Source of the DNA: Turnera subulata
Taxonomy: Eukaryota > Streptophyta > Magnoliopsida > Malpighiales > Passifloraceae
Length of the DNA: 64,000 nucleotides
Direction of reading: 5' to 3'
Assembly: GCA_028386065.3 (NCBI GenBank)
Contig: JAKUCV010001882.1
Location: 1 to 64,000 of the forward strand
The notes under the pieces: generated by a model
The model's database searches: none
Seen by the model: the letters and a program-made list of their open reading frames with translations, nothing else
Told to the model about the DNA's origin: nothing
Shown: piece by piece, positions 1 through 10,822 of the stretch
Layout: each line of letters starts with the position of its first letter
How positions within the stretch are numbered: the first letter of the stretch is position 1
Translations under genes and position numbers: made by a program

Positions 1-727
1 ACACCCTCTTTAATGCCATTAAAGAGCTGGTGGTTGTCATTTCCATTTCTGGAGAAACTTTTTAAAGATTGAAGAACAATTTCTGCCCAAGTAATTACCA
101 GTTATGGTTCAGCCAACAGTCAAATGTTGACAGTTCTTAAGTAAAGAAAGAAGTCAACTTGTGCGCCACCTGGAAGCAATCTAGCCGTTGGAAGACACTC
201 CTCCCCATCCTTAGAATCTATAAATAGAGGATTGAAGCCTGACAGCAAATCAACCTAGCCATTCAAGAGATTCTACGTTGAGAAAAGAGCTTCCCTTGAG
301 AGTTATTCTTTGTGCTTAATTCGTGTAACTTCTTGAGTGAGTCACTCTTGAAACTTTGCCTTGGGAAAGGTTGTAATCAGCAGGATTAGGGGATAATCTT
401 GTTGGGTAGACAAAGCTAGGTTCAGCTTTAGGTTAGGTTTAGCAAATTTAGCCCGCAAAAACTTGTGTACTATAGGTTATTTGGCTCGCCTGTAAAAGCC
501 AAATTAGTGGATAGTTTAGAAATCCTAGAGGGGGGAGATTTAGGTAGTGGATGTATTCCTGAGTGGGGAACCACTATAAATTGCTTGTGTTCTTTGCTTT
601 CCTACCTTTATATTTTGCATTTCAATTAAGTTTCACATTTGGCTTCTGTGTCGAGCCAAATCACAGAAAACCCGAAAAAGAGGAAAAACTAATTCAACCC
701 CTCTTCTTAGCCTTTTCTGGGCCAACA
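1..727 (+). mobile_element. Copia LTR, SIRE-like, left end outside window
   Basis: Reads as a + strand Copia LTR. It has a TATA box at 219-226, a conserved block at 544-563 that recurs near 10559 in a second LTR, and an end GGGCCAACA at 719-727. No priming site or gag follows, so it is a 3' LTR or solo LTR. It lies inside the start of the minus-strand Copia LTR that resumes at 728. The left boundary and target duplication are outside the window. Short ORFs here have no recognisable product. Confidence 0.7.
219..226 (+). promoter_or_regulatory. TATA box of Copia LTR
   Basis: TATAAATA sits in the middle of the LTR, about 500 bases before its 3' end, where an LTR promoter is expected. Confidence 0.55.
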
Positions 728-877
728 ATTTCCCCAAGTGAGCTAAAATCAACAAAAGGCAAAATTCAAAACACACTTGTAATTTGTTACTCTTCAAAAT
801 CAATTGTACACCATGACTAAACATAGTTAAATCACAATTTAGCATTAAGAGGTGATTAACCCAAGTTTACGTTAACA
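728..877 (-). repeat. Start of 3' LTR of the minus-strand Copia
   Basis: On the minus strand the LTR begins TGTTAACG directly after a polypurine tract. Only about 150 bases remain before the inserted + strand LTR ending at 727. Confidence 0.65.
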
Positions 878-878
878 A

Positions 879-890
879 TCTCCCTCCTTT
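879..890 (-). promoter_or_regulatory. Polypurine tract, minus-strand Copia
   Basis: The minus strand reads AAAGGAGGGAGA followed by T and then the LTR start TGTTAAC. This is the usual plus-strand primer layout of Copia elements and fixes the 3' LTR boundary. Confidence 0.7.
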
Positions 891-1266
891 ATATGATGAC
901 AAATTTGTGTTGATTTCATTTGTAACAAGGGTTAAAAATATTTTCAAATAGTTTTAAAAGCTCTCCTTATTTTGTTGCTCCCCCATTCAAAAATAATTTT
1001 GCAATTCAACAAGGGTAGATAATTTTCTTTAAATAATGAACTTGGCCCATTTTGACCTAAAGATTCCCTTGTGAATTTTATCTTGGCTTTCTTTGCCAAA
1101 AAACCTCCCCCTGTGGTTTTCATTTTCTGCATAAGAGATTAGTTGAATGTATATATAACACGAAGTAGCGCAATATTCATACTTTATACGTTTGTTTTTT
1201 AACAGAAACCAATTCGCAGCCGTAAGTGTGGTTTTAATAAGAACCAGAATTCGCATTTCCACACTT

Positions 1267-1455
1267 CCTGCATCAGATTGATCAAAAGTATGGTTTTAAC
1301 AACAACCATATTGCTATAATCCCTGCATAATCAATCGAGTCAAAAACTCATGGTTTTCAACATCAACCATATCTCTATAGTCCCTGCATAATCAATCATG
1401 TCAAAATTATGGTTTTAACAGAAACCATATCCATACTGTTCCTGCACATAATCAA
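1267..1455. repeat. Tandem repeat with small hairpins, Copia 3' region
   Basis: Three full units and a partial one start at 1267, 1322, 1383 and 1441 with CCTGCAT or CCTGCAC, about 55-61 bases apart. Each full unit contains ATGGTTTT, a short loop, then AACCAT, which can fold into a small hairpin. The array lies between the extra ORF and the polypurine tract. The rest of 878-1690 is AT-rich untranslated sequence with no gene. Confidence 0.75.
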
Positions 1456-1694
1456 CACCAACAGATTTCTCTCCCTTTTGGCATCAGCATAAAGGGAACG
1501 AAAAATCATAAGAACATACCAAAAATCATGCAAATGAAACATTCAAAAGAGTAGAATAATCATCCATAAGTTAAACACAATATCCCAAAAGAAAAAAAAA
1601 ATATTCGAGCATATAACAGTCCATAATAAGAACCAGAAATAGAACCGAAGTGAATGCAATGCATGAGTCCTAAAGCATCAGATCTAAAAAGGTT

Positions 1695-2460
1695 TCACTC
1701 AACATCAGATAGAAATGGAGAGGGAAATCTGGTGAGAACCAGCTCAAACTGCTCCATCATATCAACTTTTATTTCTCTTACCTCTTCACACAAGGCTCCA
1801 ACATCAGTTTCAAGAAAACTAACCCCGGTCGCAAGATCATCCAACTGAGTTTCCTTGTTGTTTGCCCCTGTCCTAATCACTTCAAATTTTCCACTCAAGG
1901 AGAGTTTGATACACATCTTGGACAAAGTTTTGCGGTCAGTTTGGCCAAGCTCCATGAAAATAGCGGATCTGGTTTATTTCACACCAAATCGTTTTGCTAT
2001 GAGAGTGATCAGCAAGCCATGACTCCTTGCTTTGTAAAAAGTGATGTGATGCTGCATCGGATATGCGAGGCAAATAGGGCTCTTTCTCATCATGCAAACT
2101 ACCAGCCACAAGTCAACATTAGACATATCAGCCAAGTGCCAAGGGCGTGGCAGAATCACTCTTGTGAGAATATACATCATCGCTCGAGCAAGAGGATTTT
2201 TATGTTGATAGGTTCCTCTCTTGGTTGATCCTTTTACAAACTTTACTTGCTGGATATAGGTTGGAGCACCAACAACATTAATCTTTATCCCGAAGGTTGT
2301 GTTGTAGTATTTGATGATCCCTCTTCACCTTCAATACATCGTGAATAATGTCAGCAGTGATCTTGATCTTCTTGCCTCGGACAGTGGTTACTACATAGTC
2401 AACCACTCCTTTTCTGTCCTTTTTCACCAGCAAATTCTCATAGAACTCTGTCACAATCAT
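1695..2460 (-). pseudogene. C-terminal part of the extra Copia ORF, transposon-associated domain
   Basis: Minus-strand fragments read VTEFYENLL, then VRGKKIKITADIIHDVLKV (2278-2460), then LTRVILPRPWHLADMSNVDL with LWLVVCMMRK (about 2000-2180), and a helical tail (1695-1955). This FYxN - VRGK - VLPR succession resembles the domain often annotated 'putative plant transposon protein', found in extra ORFs of plant retroelements (recalled, not searched). It is split over more than one frame by indels. It lies in the same polarity as, and downstream of, pol. Its function is unknown. Confidence 0.5.
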
Positions 2461-2510
2461 TTAATTCGCTTGAATATTCAAGGTAGCCAAGTAGTCCAGC
2501 CTATAGTGCT

Positions 2511-4400
2511 TTAGGATTTGGGTGACCCCATGAGCATCAAAGTCTCCCAAAGTGACATTATAAGTCCTTGAAAGAGTTTCAAACTTGCTGCTCTCATCTT
2601 CTTTCTTCCTGGGTTTTCCATTTGACATGACTTTGACACTTTTTTTTGCTTTCTTCTTGGGGGGCTTGACAACAGGAACTTCTTCTTCTTCTTCTTCATC
2701 TTCTGGTTCCTGGTTTTCTTCAACCTCTTCTTCGACTTCTTCTTCTTCTTCTGGTTCCTTTTTAGCTTCCTCTTCTTCTCCTGGTTCTTCATCTTCATCA
2801 TCATTAGCATTATCATCGTCCTTTCTTTTTCAGACTCATCTCCACTCTCATTTTCCTCATTGTCTTCTTCCTTATCAGAGTAGTAGCTCGAAATGTAGTA
2901 GTCTTCATGCTCTGGTTTGTCATCAACCAGATCATCTCCAACAGACTTATAGCTCAAAGTCTTCTCCGAGTCACTATCCTTTGCTCTCTTCCTTTTCTTG
3001 GAGGGTTCTTCCTCCGACGTCTCTTCATCCTCACTGGCAGGAACATCATCTGAATTGGAGTCAATGAGTTGAATCCGAGTGTCCTGCTTCTTCTTCTTCC
3101 CAGTCTTCCTAACGATGCCTCTATCAAGAAGTTGAGCACTTGGTTTTCTTAGGATATGAATTTTTGTTTTTCCATAAACCACATCTACTCTTTTCTTCTT
3201 CTTTGACATTTCTGGTTGGCGCACAGATACAGACTGTTCTTCTTCATCATCATGCTGCTTCTCCAACTCCTTTTCATTGTCAGGCTCAGATTCATCTTGA
3301 GCCTGCTCTTCAATATTTTTGTGCATATCATCTGGTTTTCGTCCTACCGGATTGTCAAGCTTTTCCTGAGTCTCCTTCTCAGCACTTTTAGCAATCTTTA
3401 AAATTTCAGACGGTGTTAGACCATCACGGCTGGTTTCCTTGGATCCCTCAGCCGGTGTTCCATTCAATTTGAGCAAGTCTTCTAAAGCAGCATGGTCCTT
3501 CTACACCTACTCCTCTTCCTTCTGTGCAGGAGGAATGGTTTCTTCTGCAACTGCATCATCACCAGTAATAGCATTCTTTTCTAAGGATTTGGTTTTTCCA
3601 GCAACTAAATCTTTTACCCTTTGAATGTCATCTTCAATCCCTTTTAGTTCTGCAAAAGAAACCAACACATCATCAGGTGCAGTAATTTCCTACTCTCTTT
3701 CAGCCAACACATCATCAACATACTCATCACGCCCTAATGAACCTCCTTCTCTCTTAACCAATACAGGTCTTACAATGTCTAGAAAGTATTCCCTAGCCAC
3801 ATTATTACCAAATTGTCCAAATTTGTTAAGAATGCTAGTTGTAATAGTGTTAACCTCATTGGCTATAGGGACTTCAGATAGAACCTTACTGGCACCTTGT
3901 ATATTTTTCAATGCCCACTTTTCTGCTTCATATAAAATTCTCACACCCATGTGTTTTTCAATAGAGGAACAATATCTCGTTTAGCATATTTTGGGTTATA
4001 GATTCTTTCAAGTGCTATTCTAATGGCACTAGATATCACAGGTGCAGTAATAGGCAAATCTTGTGAATCATGAGGGGAATCGAGAATACTACCAGGGTTT
4101 TTTTTCCTTCTTTGCCTCTGACTTTTGCAATCCTTTTCTTTTTTCGGCTTTCTTCTTCAACACCTCGTCAGCCTTAAACTTCTCCAATCCTTCAGCCGCA
4201 GTCTTTTCAGTATAAGTTAAATCCTGACTGACTGTCTTTTCTTTCTTTTTTGGAGCCTTTTTGTCGAAGATTGAGGTTTTATTTTTGAGGGGGTCTTTGA
4301 AGTGGTGTCGAACTTTGGTCTGTGAAGGAGACTTCTTTGCAGGTTTAATCGATTTCGGGGTCTTGGCCTCTTTTGCAGGATCACCTTTCCCTGAGTACAT
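2511..4400 (-). pseudogene. Extra ORF after pol: charged N-terminal and acidic region
   Basis: A minus-strand reading opens at ATG 4398-4400 with a Lys/Ala/Pro-rich head (to 4089). It passes a more globular stretch (3690-3984, with KWALKNIQGASKVL) and then a 321-codon reading (2511-3476) of Glu/Asp/Lys-rich low complexity, including KKKKRVDVVYGKTKIHILRK. At least three frameshifts or stops separate the blocks; one lies near 2820, where acidic codons shift into a Met/Lys frame. Its place after RNase H is where SIRE elements carry an extra, sometimes called env-like, ORF. I see no signal peptide or membrane segment, so envelope function is not supported. A nuclear or chromatin-binding role is only a guess. 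Confidence 0.55.
2672..2830. repeat. TTC/TCT-rich imperfect microsatellite
   Basis: The + strand is dominated by CTT and TTC triplets. On the minus strand it encodes the Glu/Lys-rich part of the extra ORF. Slippage here likely explains the frame change, and the Ser-rich + strand reading is its shadow. Confidence 0.7.
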
Positions 4401-5008
4401 CTTCAGGGTCGTGTTTGAGAGTTTGAATGATTTTAGGGTTTGTGTTTCAGTTGAGAGGATTATTGATGAAAGAGAGATAAACTCGGGTTTGATGTTTGTC
4501 TAGTGAAGGAAACCGAATAATGAAGGAGAGAGAGAGTTCACGGGTTTGAAGGAGCGGTTAATGGCATTAACTCCTCCACTTCCTTTTGTTGCTTTTGTCA
4601 GACATGGGAAGTTTAAAAAGCAACTTCCTTTTGCAAAGCTTAACCAACTTGCCTCCGCTTTTTTCTATAACTGCTGGACAGTAACCGTTGATTGCTTGGA
4701 GATGGTTTTTACAAAAAAACATATCTTCTCTGCTTTCTAATGCTTTGCGATAGATAGATGGTTTCCCTTGAAACCAGATTTCTACCAAACTTCCCACTTA
4801 GTTCATCTGATGATCTGAACTCCTTTTTGAACATGTCCTCGTTTGCTTGTATGCTTAGTGTTCGTGTGCAAGTGTTATGATTGTATTATACTAATTTATG
4901 ATGATGCATGAACATATATGTGTAAATATAGTTTATGCAACAACTAGATTAACTTACAGACTTTTAAGGTAGATTGCACATGCCCAGTTCAAGTTTAATT
5001 TTTGTAAA
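4401..5008 (-). other. Spacer between pol and extra ORF
   Basis: About 600 bases between the RNase H end (5009) and the extra ORF start (4400). It is mostly AT-rich with no supported gene. On the minus strand just before the extra ORF there is a pyrimidine/A-rich leader with ACCCTAAAATC, resembling a plant 5' leader, so a subgenomic or spliced transcript is possible. Confidence 0.4.
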
Positions 5009-5345
5009 TTATTTCTCTTTGAGTGGCTTTGTAAAGATATCAACAAGTTGATTCTCAGTTTTTACAAACTCAATGGCCACATCTTTCTTCAACACATGAT
5101 CTCGGATGAACTGATGTCTAACTTCATTGTGCTTGGTCCGAGAGTGTTGTATAGGATTTTTAGTCAAGCTGATTGCATTGGAACTATCACAATAAATAGG
5201 TACACAGTTAAATGTTAGTCCATAATCAGATAAGGTTTGCTTCATCTATAGGACTTGAGCACAACATGCTCCAGTTGCAACATATTCAGCTTCTATGGTA
5301 GATGTAGCAAATGAATTCCGCTTTTTGCTTGACCAAGACACGAGG
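5009..5345 (-). pseudogene. Copia RNase H remnant
   Basis: Minus-strand reading with YCDSSNAISLTKNP, HSRTKHNEVRHQFIRDHV and DIFTKPL, the classic C-terminal Copia RNase H signatures. The upstream part (5245-5345) reads SSKKRNSFATSTIEAEY, which carries the catalytic Glu region. An in-frame stop near 5348 separates it from RT and another lies near 5246. It would degrade RNA in the RNA-DNA hybrid; here it is broken. Confidence 0.85.
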
Positions 5346-5347
5346 GA

Positions 5348-6052
5348 TTATCCAAGTAATTGACAAGTTCCACTCATGCTTTTCCTGTCTGTACACCCTG
5401 CAAAGTCAACATCTGAATAGCTTGTCAAAGTGAAAGCCTCGACTTTGGGATACCATGATCCTAATGATGGTGTAACTTTCAAGTACTTAAGGATGCGTTT
5501 TATGGCTCTAAAATGAGATTCTTTAGGACAAGATTGAGATCGAGCACATAAACACACACTAAACATGATGTCAGGTCTAGTGGCAGTAAGATATAGAAGA
5601 CTTCCTATCATGCCTCTATACATCTTGATATCAACATCCTTACCATTTTCATCCTTGTCAAGTTTGGTAGATGTACTCTTAGGCGTACGACTTGATTTAG
5701 TTGCATCCATACCATTTCTCTTTAGTAGCTCTCGGATGTACTTAACTTGGTCTATGAAGATGCCACCTTCAAGTTGTTTCACTTGAAATCTTAGAAAGTA
5801 TGTGAGTTCACCCATCATACTCATCTCAAATTCACTGTGCATAAGCTTCTCAAAATCCTTACAAAGAGAAGCATTAGTAGCACCAAACAAGATATCATCA
5901 TCATATATTTGCACAATGATCACAACATTTTTACTTGTCTTAATAAATAATGTTGAATCAATTTTTTCTCTCCTAAAGCCTTTGGGCACAATATATGTGC
6001 TCAATCTATCATACCATGCTCTAGGTGCTCTAACATTTCTAGAAATGTGTTG
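5348..6052 (-). pseudogene. Copia reverse transcriptase, N-terminal part deleted
   Basis: From about 6030 the minus strand reads RAWYDRLSTYIVPKGF, then IYDDDILFGATN, FEMSMMGELTYFLRFQVKQ, and GMIGSLLYLTATRPDIMFSVC. These are the palm and thumb/connection parts of a Copia RT. The normal active-site motif is YVDD; this copy has YDDD, so Val is replaced by Asp. Sequence normally preceding RAWYDRL (fingers and first catalytic Asp, roughly 190 residues) is absent. The reading jumps directly from an integrase-side linker, showing an internal deletion near 6030-6060. Confidence 0.85.
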
Positions 6053-6300
6053 TCAATTGGAAGCTTGTGCAATTACATATGGTTTTTCTCCAACTAGTTC
6101 TGGCAGAATACCATGTTGTCGTTGTGATACTTCTTGTGAAACTAATACAGGCAGTTCCTCTTCCTTTTCATCAGAGGAAATGTCAATGCTTACAACCTGT
6201 GGTTGAGCTTCAGGGAAAATGTCTAGATCTTCATCATTATTTAGATCACAAGGGTCAATTTCATAAAAAAACAACATGCATACTTTCTTCAACAACCATA
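6053..6300 (-). pseudogene. Copia integrase-RT linker
   Basis: Acidic linker reading, including DLNNDEDLDIF and SSDEKEEELPVLV, between the integrase C-terminal region and RT. Such Asp/Glu/Ser-rich linkers are usual in SIRE polyproteins. It ends at the RT deletion junction. Confidence 0.6.
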
Positions 6301-7054
6301 GTTTCCTTATTATAGACTCGATATGCTTTACTTGTTATGGACTAACCAAGAAATATTCCATCATCGGATTTTACTTCAAACTTATCCTGGTTATCTTTTG
6401 TATTTAGAATATAACATTTAGATCCAAAAACCCGAAAGTAAGCAATATTTGGTTTCTTATCATACCATATCTCATAGAGTGTCTTTTCAATCAAAGGACG
6501 TATAGATACTCTATTTAAAATGTAGCATGCTGCTCACACCCTCTGCACAGAAATGTGCAGGTAACTTGTGCTCATTAAGCATAGTTCTAGCCATTTCTTG
6601 CAAGGTTCGATTCTTATTTTCTACAACCCCATTTTGTTGAGGTGTTCTAGGAGTCGAAAAAGTCTGGACTATGCCACTTTGTTCACAGAAGTGATTGAAG
6701 GCTAGATTATCAAATTCTCCTCCATGATCACTTCTTATTTTTTAAGTCTTATAACCTTTTTCATTCTGTAAATGCGTAACAAGGGTACCAAATTCATAGC
6801 ATGCATGGTCCTTTTGAGCAAGAAACAAAACCTATGTATATTTTGAATAAATTATCAACAATCACCAAAACAAATCTCTTACCACTCATGGTTTTCATAG
6901 GACCAAATAGATCAATGTGTAACAACTCAAGAGGTCTAGATATAGAAATATTATGCTTGGGTTTAAAGGAACTTTTATCCTGTTTTCCAAGTTGGCAAGC
7001 ACGGCATGTAGCATCTTTCTCATATTTCAGTGCATGTAGTCCTTTTACCAACAT
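6301..7054 (-). pseudogene. Copia integrase remnant
   Basis: On the minus strand: the second half of the zinc domain, CRACQLGKQ (about 7000), then LLHIDLFGPM with the first catalytic Asp and VIVDN. Near 6700 comes DHGGEFDNLAFNHFC with the second Asp, then PQQNGVVENKNRTLQEMART (about 6600-6640) with the catalytic Glu. Frameshifts near 6790 and 6540 break it. The C-terminal part (6301-6540) continues in changing frames. It would insert element cDNA into the genome. Confidence 0.85.
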
Positions 7055-7060
7055 CTTAGT

Positions 7061-7522
7061 TCATAATCTAGAGATAAGTTCCAAGTTGGCATGTCCTAGC
7101 CTTTCATGCCACAAGTTAGGTGTTTCTGTTCTTGTACTTAAACACTTAAGCTTATGGTTAATAGCATCATTAAAGGATATAGAGTAGATGTTTCCTTCTC
7201 TGGTTCTAGTAAAAACCACATCTTTATCATCCGAACTAACTAAACGTTTAGATGCTTCATAGGTTACCCTAAATCCTCTATCACAAAATTGACTAACACT
7301 CAACAAATTATACTTAAGATTATCGACAAGCAAAACATGCTCAATAGATGGATTAGAATCAATATTACCAAACCCGAGAATTTGTCTTTTGGACTTGTTC
7401 CTAAAAGTTACTTTTCCTCGGCCTTTCTTGGTTAGGGATGAGAACTTAGATATTTCATCGGTCATATGCCTTGAGCATCCACTATCTAAGATCCATTCAT
7501 CCCTGTCATCTGCAGAAAACAA
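7061..7522 (-). pseudogene. Copia protease and GAG-pre-integrase domain
   Basis: A 153-codon minus-strand reading. WILDSGCSRHMT near residues 10-22 is the aspartic protease active site (DSG). NLLSVSQFCDRGF follows, and the reading ends in LWHERLGHANLELISRL, the start of the integrase zinc domain. This order marks a Copia polyprotein. A stop at about 7055-7060 separates it from the rest of integrase. Confidence 0.88.
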
Positions 7523-7585
7523 TCAGGTTTTAGGTACCCAAACTAACTTGGGTCCTTCGGGGTTAGATTTGGTTCCTTTCAGAAC

Positions 7586-8085
7586 CTACACATACCTAAC
7601 ATTTTCATCTCTCTTTTTGAACATGCAAGTTCTAATGTCATGACCATACCTTCCACAATAGTAACATGTAATATGACGTGCATGATAGTGGGTGTGCATG
7701 TTCTTCCTAGAGGTGTATTCATAAGTGTTGCTTCTGAACTGGTATGGTTGCACATTATAATTTGGTTTGTTAGCTTCCAGATTTGGTCTATATGACATCC
7801 CATCTAATTTGGTTTGTTAGCAATCAAATTTGGTCTCTGAGACATATTTGACCTTGGACTAGTAGTTTTTATAGACTTATATGGTTTATGAACGACCATA
7901 TGTGAAGTATCAGGTTTATATGGCTCACTAGATTCTGCCCTTACAAGTTGCACAAAATGATTTGGTTTGTTAAAAACTGCATGTGTAGCACCTATTCCTT
8001 CTTTTTGCACCGAGTGCTTTTCTTGTCCTAACAACATGTTCAGACTATTAGTTCCACCAGTAAATTTCTCAAGAGAGGATTTCAA
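7586..8085 (-). pseudogene. Copia gag C-terminal region with zinc knuckle
   Basis: The minus strand encodes a CCHC knuckle, CYYCGRYGHDIRTC (7586-7798), preceded by Asn/Pro/Tyr/Arg-rich sequence including two near-repeats RPNLxANKPN (about 7750-7830). GPKLVWVPK follows (about 7530-7560). Knuckle plus this phrase is typical of SIRE gag-pol. A stop near 7800 divides it. Confidence 0.75.
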
Positions 8086-9134
8086 GTCTACAATATTTTT
8101 CTAAAGACTTTCCTTTTTCTTTTGTTAACTCATTGCACATAGGATTTTTACTAGCAACCTTCTTTCCAAGTTCATCATAAGTATTTTTTAAAGCAAACTT
8201 TTCACTTCTCAAATTCTTCACATATTTTCAATGCATCAGAGTTAGCAAGACAGTTTTTCATAAGCATTCTTATGAGCTTCATCATCAAACTCAAGAAAAT
8301 CAATTTTCTTCTTATATTCTTTATTCTTCCTAACAACTTGGTTATATTTAATATGCAACTTATCAAATGTGTCTAATAACTCATCAAGATTAAAGTCGTT
8401 AGGATCAGTTACCTCAGATTCTCCATGTGCCATGAAGCATAGATTTGTCTCCTCCTCTATGTCTGAATCGCTAGAGGAATCTGAATCATCCCAAGCGGCC
8501 ATCACTTTTTTTCCTTTGGTTTTTGTGAAACCAGATCTTCCCTTCCTTCGGTAAGGACATTCATTTGATATGTCCTGGTAGATTGTTTCCAAAGCATACC
8601 AAAGGATCTTTCTTAGGCTTATCAGCTCTTGCATCCTTAGAGTTCCTTCCTTTGAGCTGCTTCTTCATTTTAAGTTACCTTGCAAGCTTCCTGAAAAGAA
8701 AAACCACATCAGAATCGCTTTCATCACCATCATTTAGTTCCTGTGCTTTCAAAGCAACATCCTTCCTCTTTGGTTCCACATTCTTATCACCACGACAAAT
8801 CAGCTTACCTATCAGCTCGTCATACGAGAGTAGATTCAAGTTTTGAGCTTCTTTAATAGCCATCACTTTAGGTTCCTATTCTTTGAGAAGTGACCTCAAA
8901 ATTTTTACAACCTTATATCTATGTATCATCACCTTTCCAAGTGCTGCAAGTCTGTTGCAAAGTATGGTAAAACGAGTGTCCATCATTTGAATGGTTTCAC
9001 AAGGCACCATTTGAAATAGCTCATACTCTCTCATAAAATGATTGAGCCTTGATTCCCTAATCTGATTTGTGCCTTCATGAGTGATGTACAACAACCTCCA
9101 TATATCATGAGCAGTTTCACAGGATCTGAGCCTT
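8086..9134 (-). pseudogene. Copia gag remnant
   Basis: Starts at the 9134 junction and reads LLYITHEGTNQIRESRLN, then YELFQMVPCETIQMMDTRF and KVVKILRSLL (8876-9094), the Copia gag core. Further on are SYDELIGKLI (8675-8866), a decayed CCHC region with ECPYRRKGRSGF (near 8550) and an acidic DDSDSSSDSDIEEETNLCFMAH (near 8470). A coiled-coil-like part follows (8086-8400). Several stops and frame changes are present. The N-terminus was removed by the insertion at 9135. Confidence 0.8.
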
Positions 9135-9559
9135 TGTGGGAATCGTTAAATACCAAATTATAGAATCTCCTTATTCGTCTGGATATGATATTAATTGATG
9201 CAAAGGTATGTTTTAAATATTATTTTTTTAAAATTTTTTTTGGTCTTTTCTGTTGGGTTAAGGTAATTAACATGTGCATTACTGCTTAATTAATTAGCCA
9301 ATTAGTGCTAATTAGTGATTTAATTTAATTACCTAACTATGTGCTTAATTGATTTTGATTAATGACAAATAAGGTTTATAAATATTTTAATCCACCTACC
9401 AAATCCCTAAATTAAATAATGAAATCAAATTTTTAAGATTTGTGGTTAGTGGGATTGATATGTGTGCAAGTGGTATTATTTTATTCAGTCTATTACTTGA
9501 GATGTCACTTTCATGGACCATAAACCACATTGATTATTTTACAACTATGAGGAAATTGT

Positions 9560-10085
9560 TGGAGATGCTCTTATAATCTATAAACCTAAAACCTAGCTTG
9601 ATTCAACTCAAAAAAATATTTGTTTAGTGATCTGGGCAAAACTTGCAACGATTCATCTCGATTTAGCCCAAACCTAAGATAATCAAACCTAGGTGTCTGT
9701 CCAGCATGTGCTGATTTTCTTGAATTTTTGGACAATTTTTTGAAGGCGCTCCCATGGTCTATAAACCTTGTACCTAGCTTACTTTAACTTAGAAAAGGTT
9801 TGATTAAAAATCTGGACAGGTTTCACAACGGATATATTTGAATCTGACCAACCTAGGATCATCAAACCTAGGAGTCAGTTAAGCATGTGTTGACTTTCTT
9901 GAGTTTTGGAGCTGCTTGTTGGAGGCGCTCCCATGTGCATAAGACCTGCAAGCTTTTTTCGTTCTACTCTGTAGGTGTTCGTTTAAAGGACTGAAAAGCT
10001 CTCCCAACGGATCATTTCGATTCAGTCCAGCCTAGGAGAATCGAACCTAGGTGTCGGCTCAGCATGTGCAGACCATTTTCTGAGA
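9560..10085. repeat. Three ~180-bp tandem units in Copia LTR U3
   Basis: Three diverged units begin near 9560, 9742 and 9921. Shared elements are GCGCTCCCATG (GATGCTCTTATA in the first), AACCTAGCTT or a similar run, an AACGG/AACGATTCAT-like core, then AACCTAGG and a GCATGTG stretch. They sit upstream of the TATA box, where promoter or enhancer repeats are common in LTRs. Confidence 0.7.
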
Positions 10086-10187
10086 ATTGAAGCGATGACC
10101 GTTTTGGCGCCAACGATGCAAAATTCTGAGGTAGCAGAAAGTGACAGCTAGCATTTGGATGATGAGGCTCTCACTTCCCCCAGCCTC

Positions 10188-10194
10188 TATAAAT
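10188..10194 (+). promoter_or_regulatory. TATA box of + strand Copia LTR
   Basis: CTATAAAT precedes a G/A-rich leader about 580 bases before the LTR end. Confidence 0.55.
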
Positions 10195-10766
10195 TGAAGG
10201 AAGACTGAAGAACTTAAGTTAGATCTGCTATTACGAAGTCTTGACATTATACTAGCCGAGTTGTACTTGCAGTTCTCCAAAAGAGCCGAAATTTGAGTGA
10301 TATCTTTAAGGCTAAAGTATTGAGCTTAATTGTACATCTTCTTGACTTTTTCATTAAAGATTCCTTACTATGAGATTAAACACACCTTAGTAGGAACTTG
10401 AGATTAGTTTGCTAAGGTGGGATTCAACAAATCAGGGAGGTTTGTGGTGAGTGATAGGTTTGAGCTTAGCCTAAGAAAAAAGCTTGTAAAAGATTATGGT
10501 TGAACCCGTAAAAGCCACAGTATTGTGGAGGTTAAAAATCTCAAGGTGGACTCCTTGAGTAGTGGATGTAGTCCTGAGTGGCGAACCACTGTAAATTATT
10601 ATGCAGATCTCTCTAAATCTTCTCTCTTAATTGTGTGTTAGTGTGTGCATTAGTGTTCATAATGTGCAGATCCGAGTCTAAGAAGGATTTCGCATCAACT
10701 GTGCCAAATCAGTGATTAATTGAAAAAGGGCTAATTCATCCCCCTCTTAGCCATATTGGGCCTACA

Positions 10767-10784
10767 ATTGGTAGCGGAGTAAGG
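10767..10784 (+). promoter_or_regulatory. Primer binding site
   Basis: ATTGGTAGCGGAGT directly follows the LTR end. It resembles the usual initiator-Met tRNA site TGGTATCAGAGC with changes. Confidence 0.6.
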
Positions 10785-10822
10785 ATCTCTATTTTTGGAT
10801 AAACCTCCTAGAGAAAAAGAAC

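Larger units (their letters stand above)
728..9134 (-). mobile_element. SIRE-type Copia element, minus strand, truncated
   Basis: Read on the minus strand the order is gag, zinc knuckle, protease, integrase, reverse transcriptase, RNase H, an extra ORF, 3' untranslated repeats, polypurine tract and start of the 3' LTR. This Copia order (integrase before RT), the phrase GPKLVWVPK after the zinc knuckle, and a long extra ORF after pol fit the SIRE/Maximus lineage. The 3' LTR is cut after about 150 bases by the LTR at 1-727. The 5' LTR and gag start are lost where another Copia LTR begins at 9135. Stops, frameshifts and an RT deletion show it is dead. Confidence 0.85.
9135..10766 (+). repeat. 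5' LTR of + strand Copia
   Basis: A 1632-base LTR beginning TGTGGGAATCG and ending TTGGGCCTACA. The 3' end shares the block GTAGTGGATGTAGTCCTGAG (10559) with the LTR at 1-727, so the two are related families. A TATA box lies at 10188-10194. Confidence 0.75.

Noticed and set aside
2585..3067. Serine-rich 160-codon + strand reading
   Set aside because: Shadow of the TTC-rich microsatellite; the minus strand carries the retroelement ORF.
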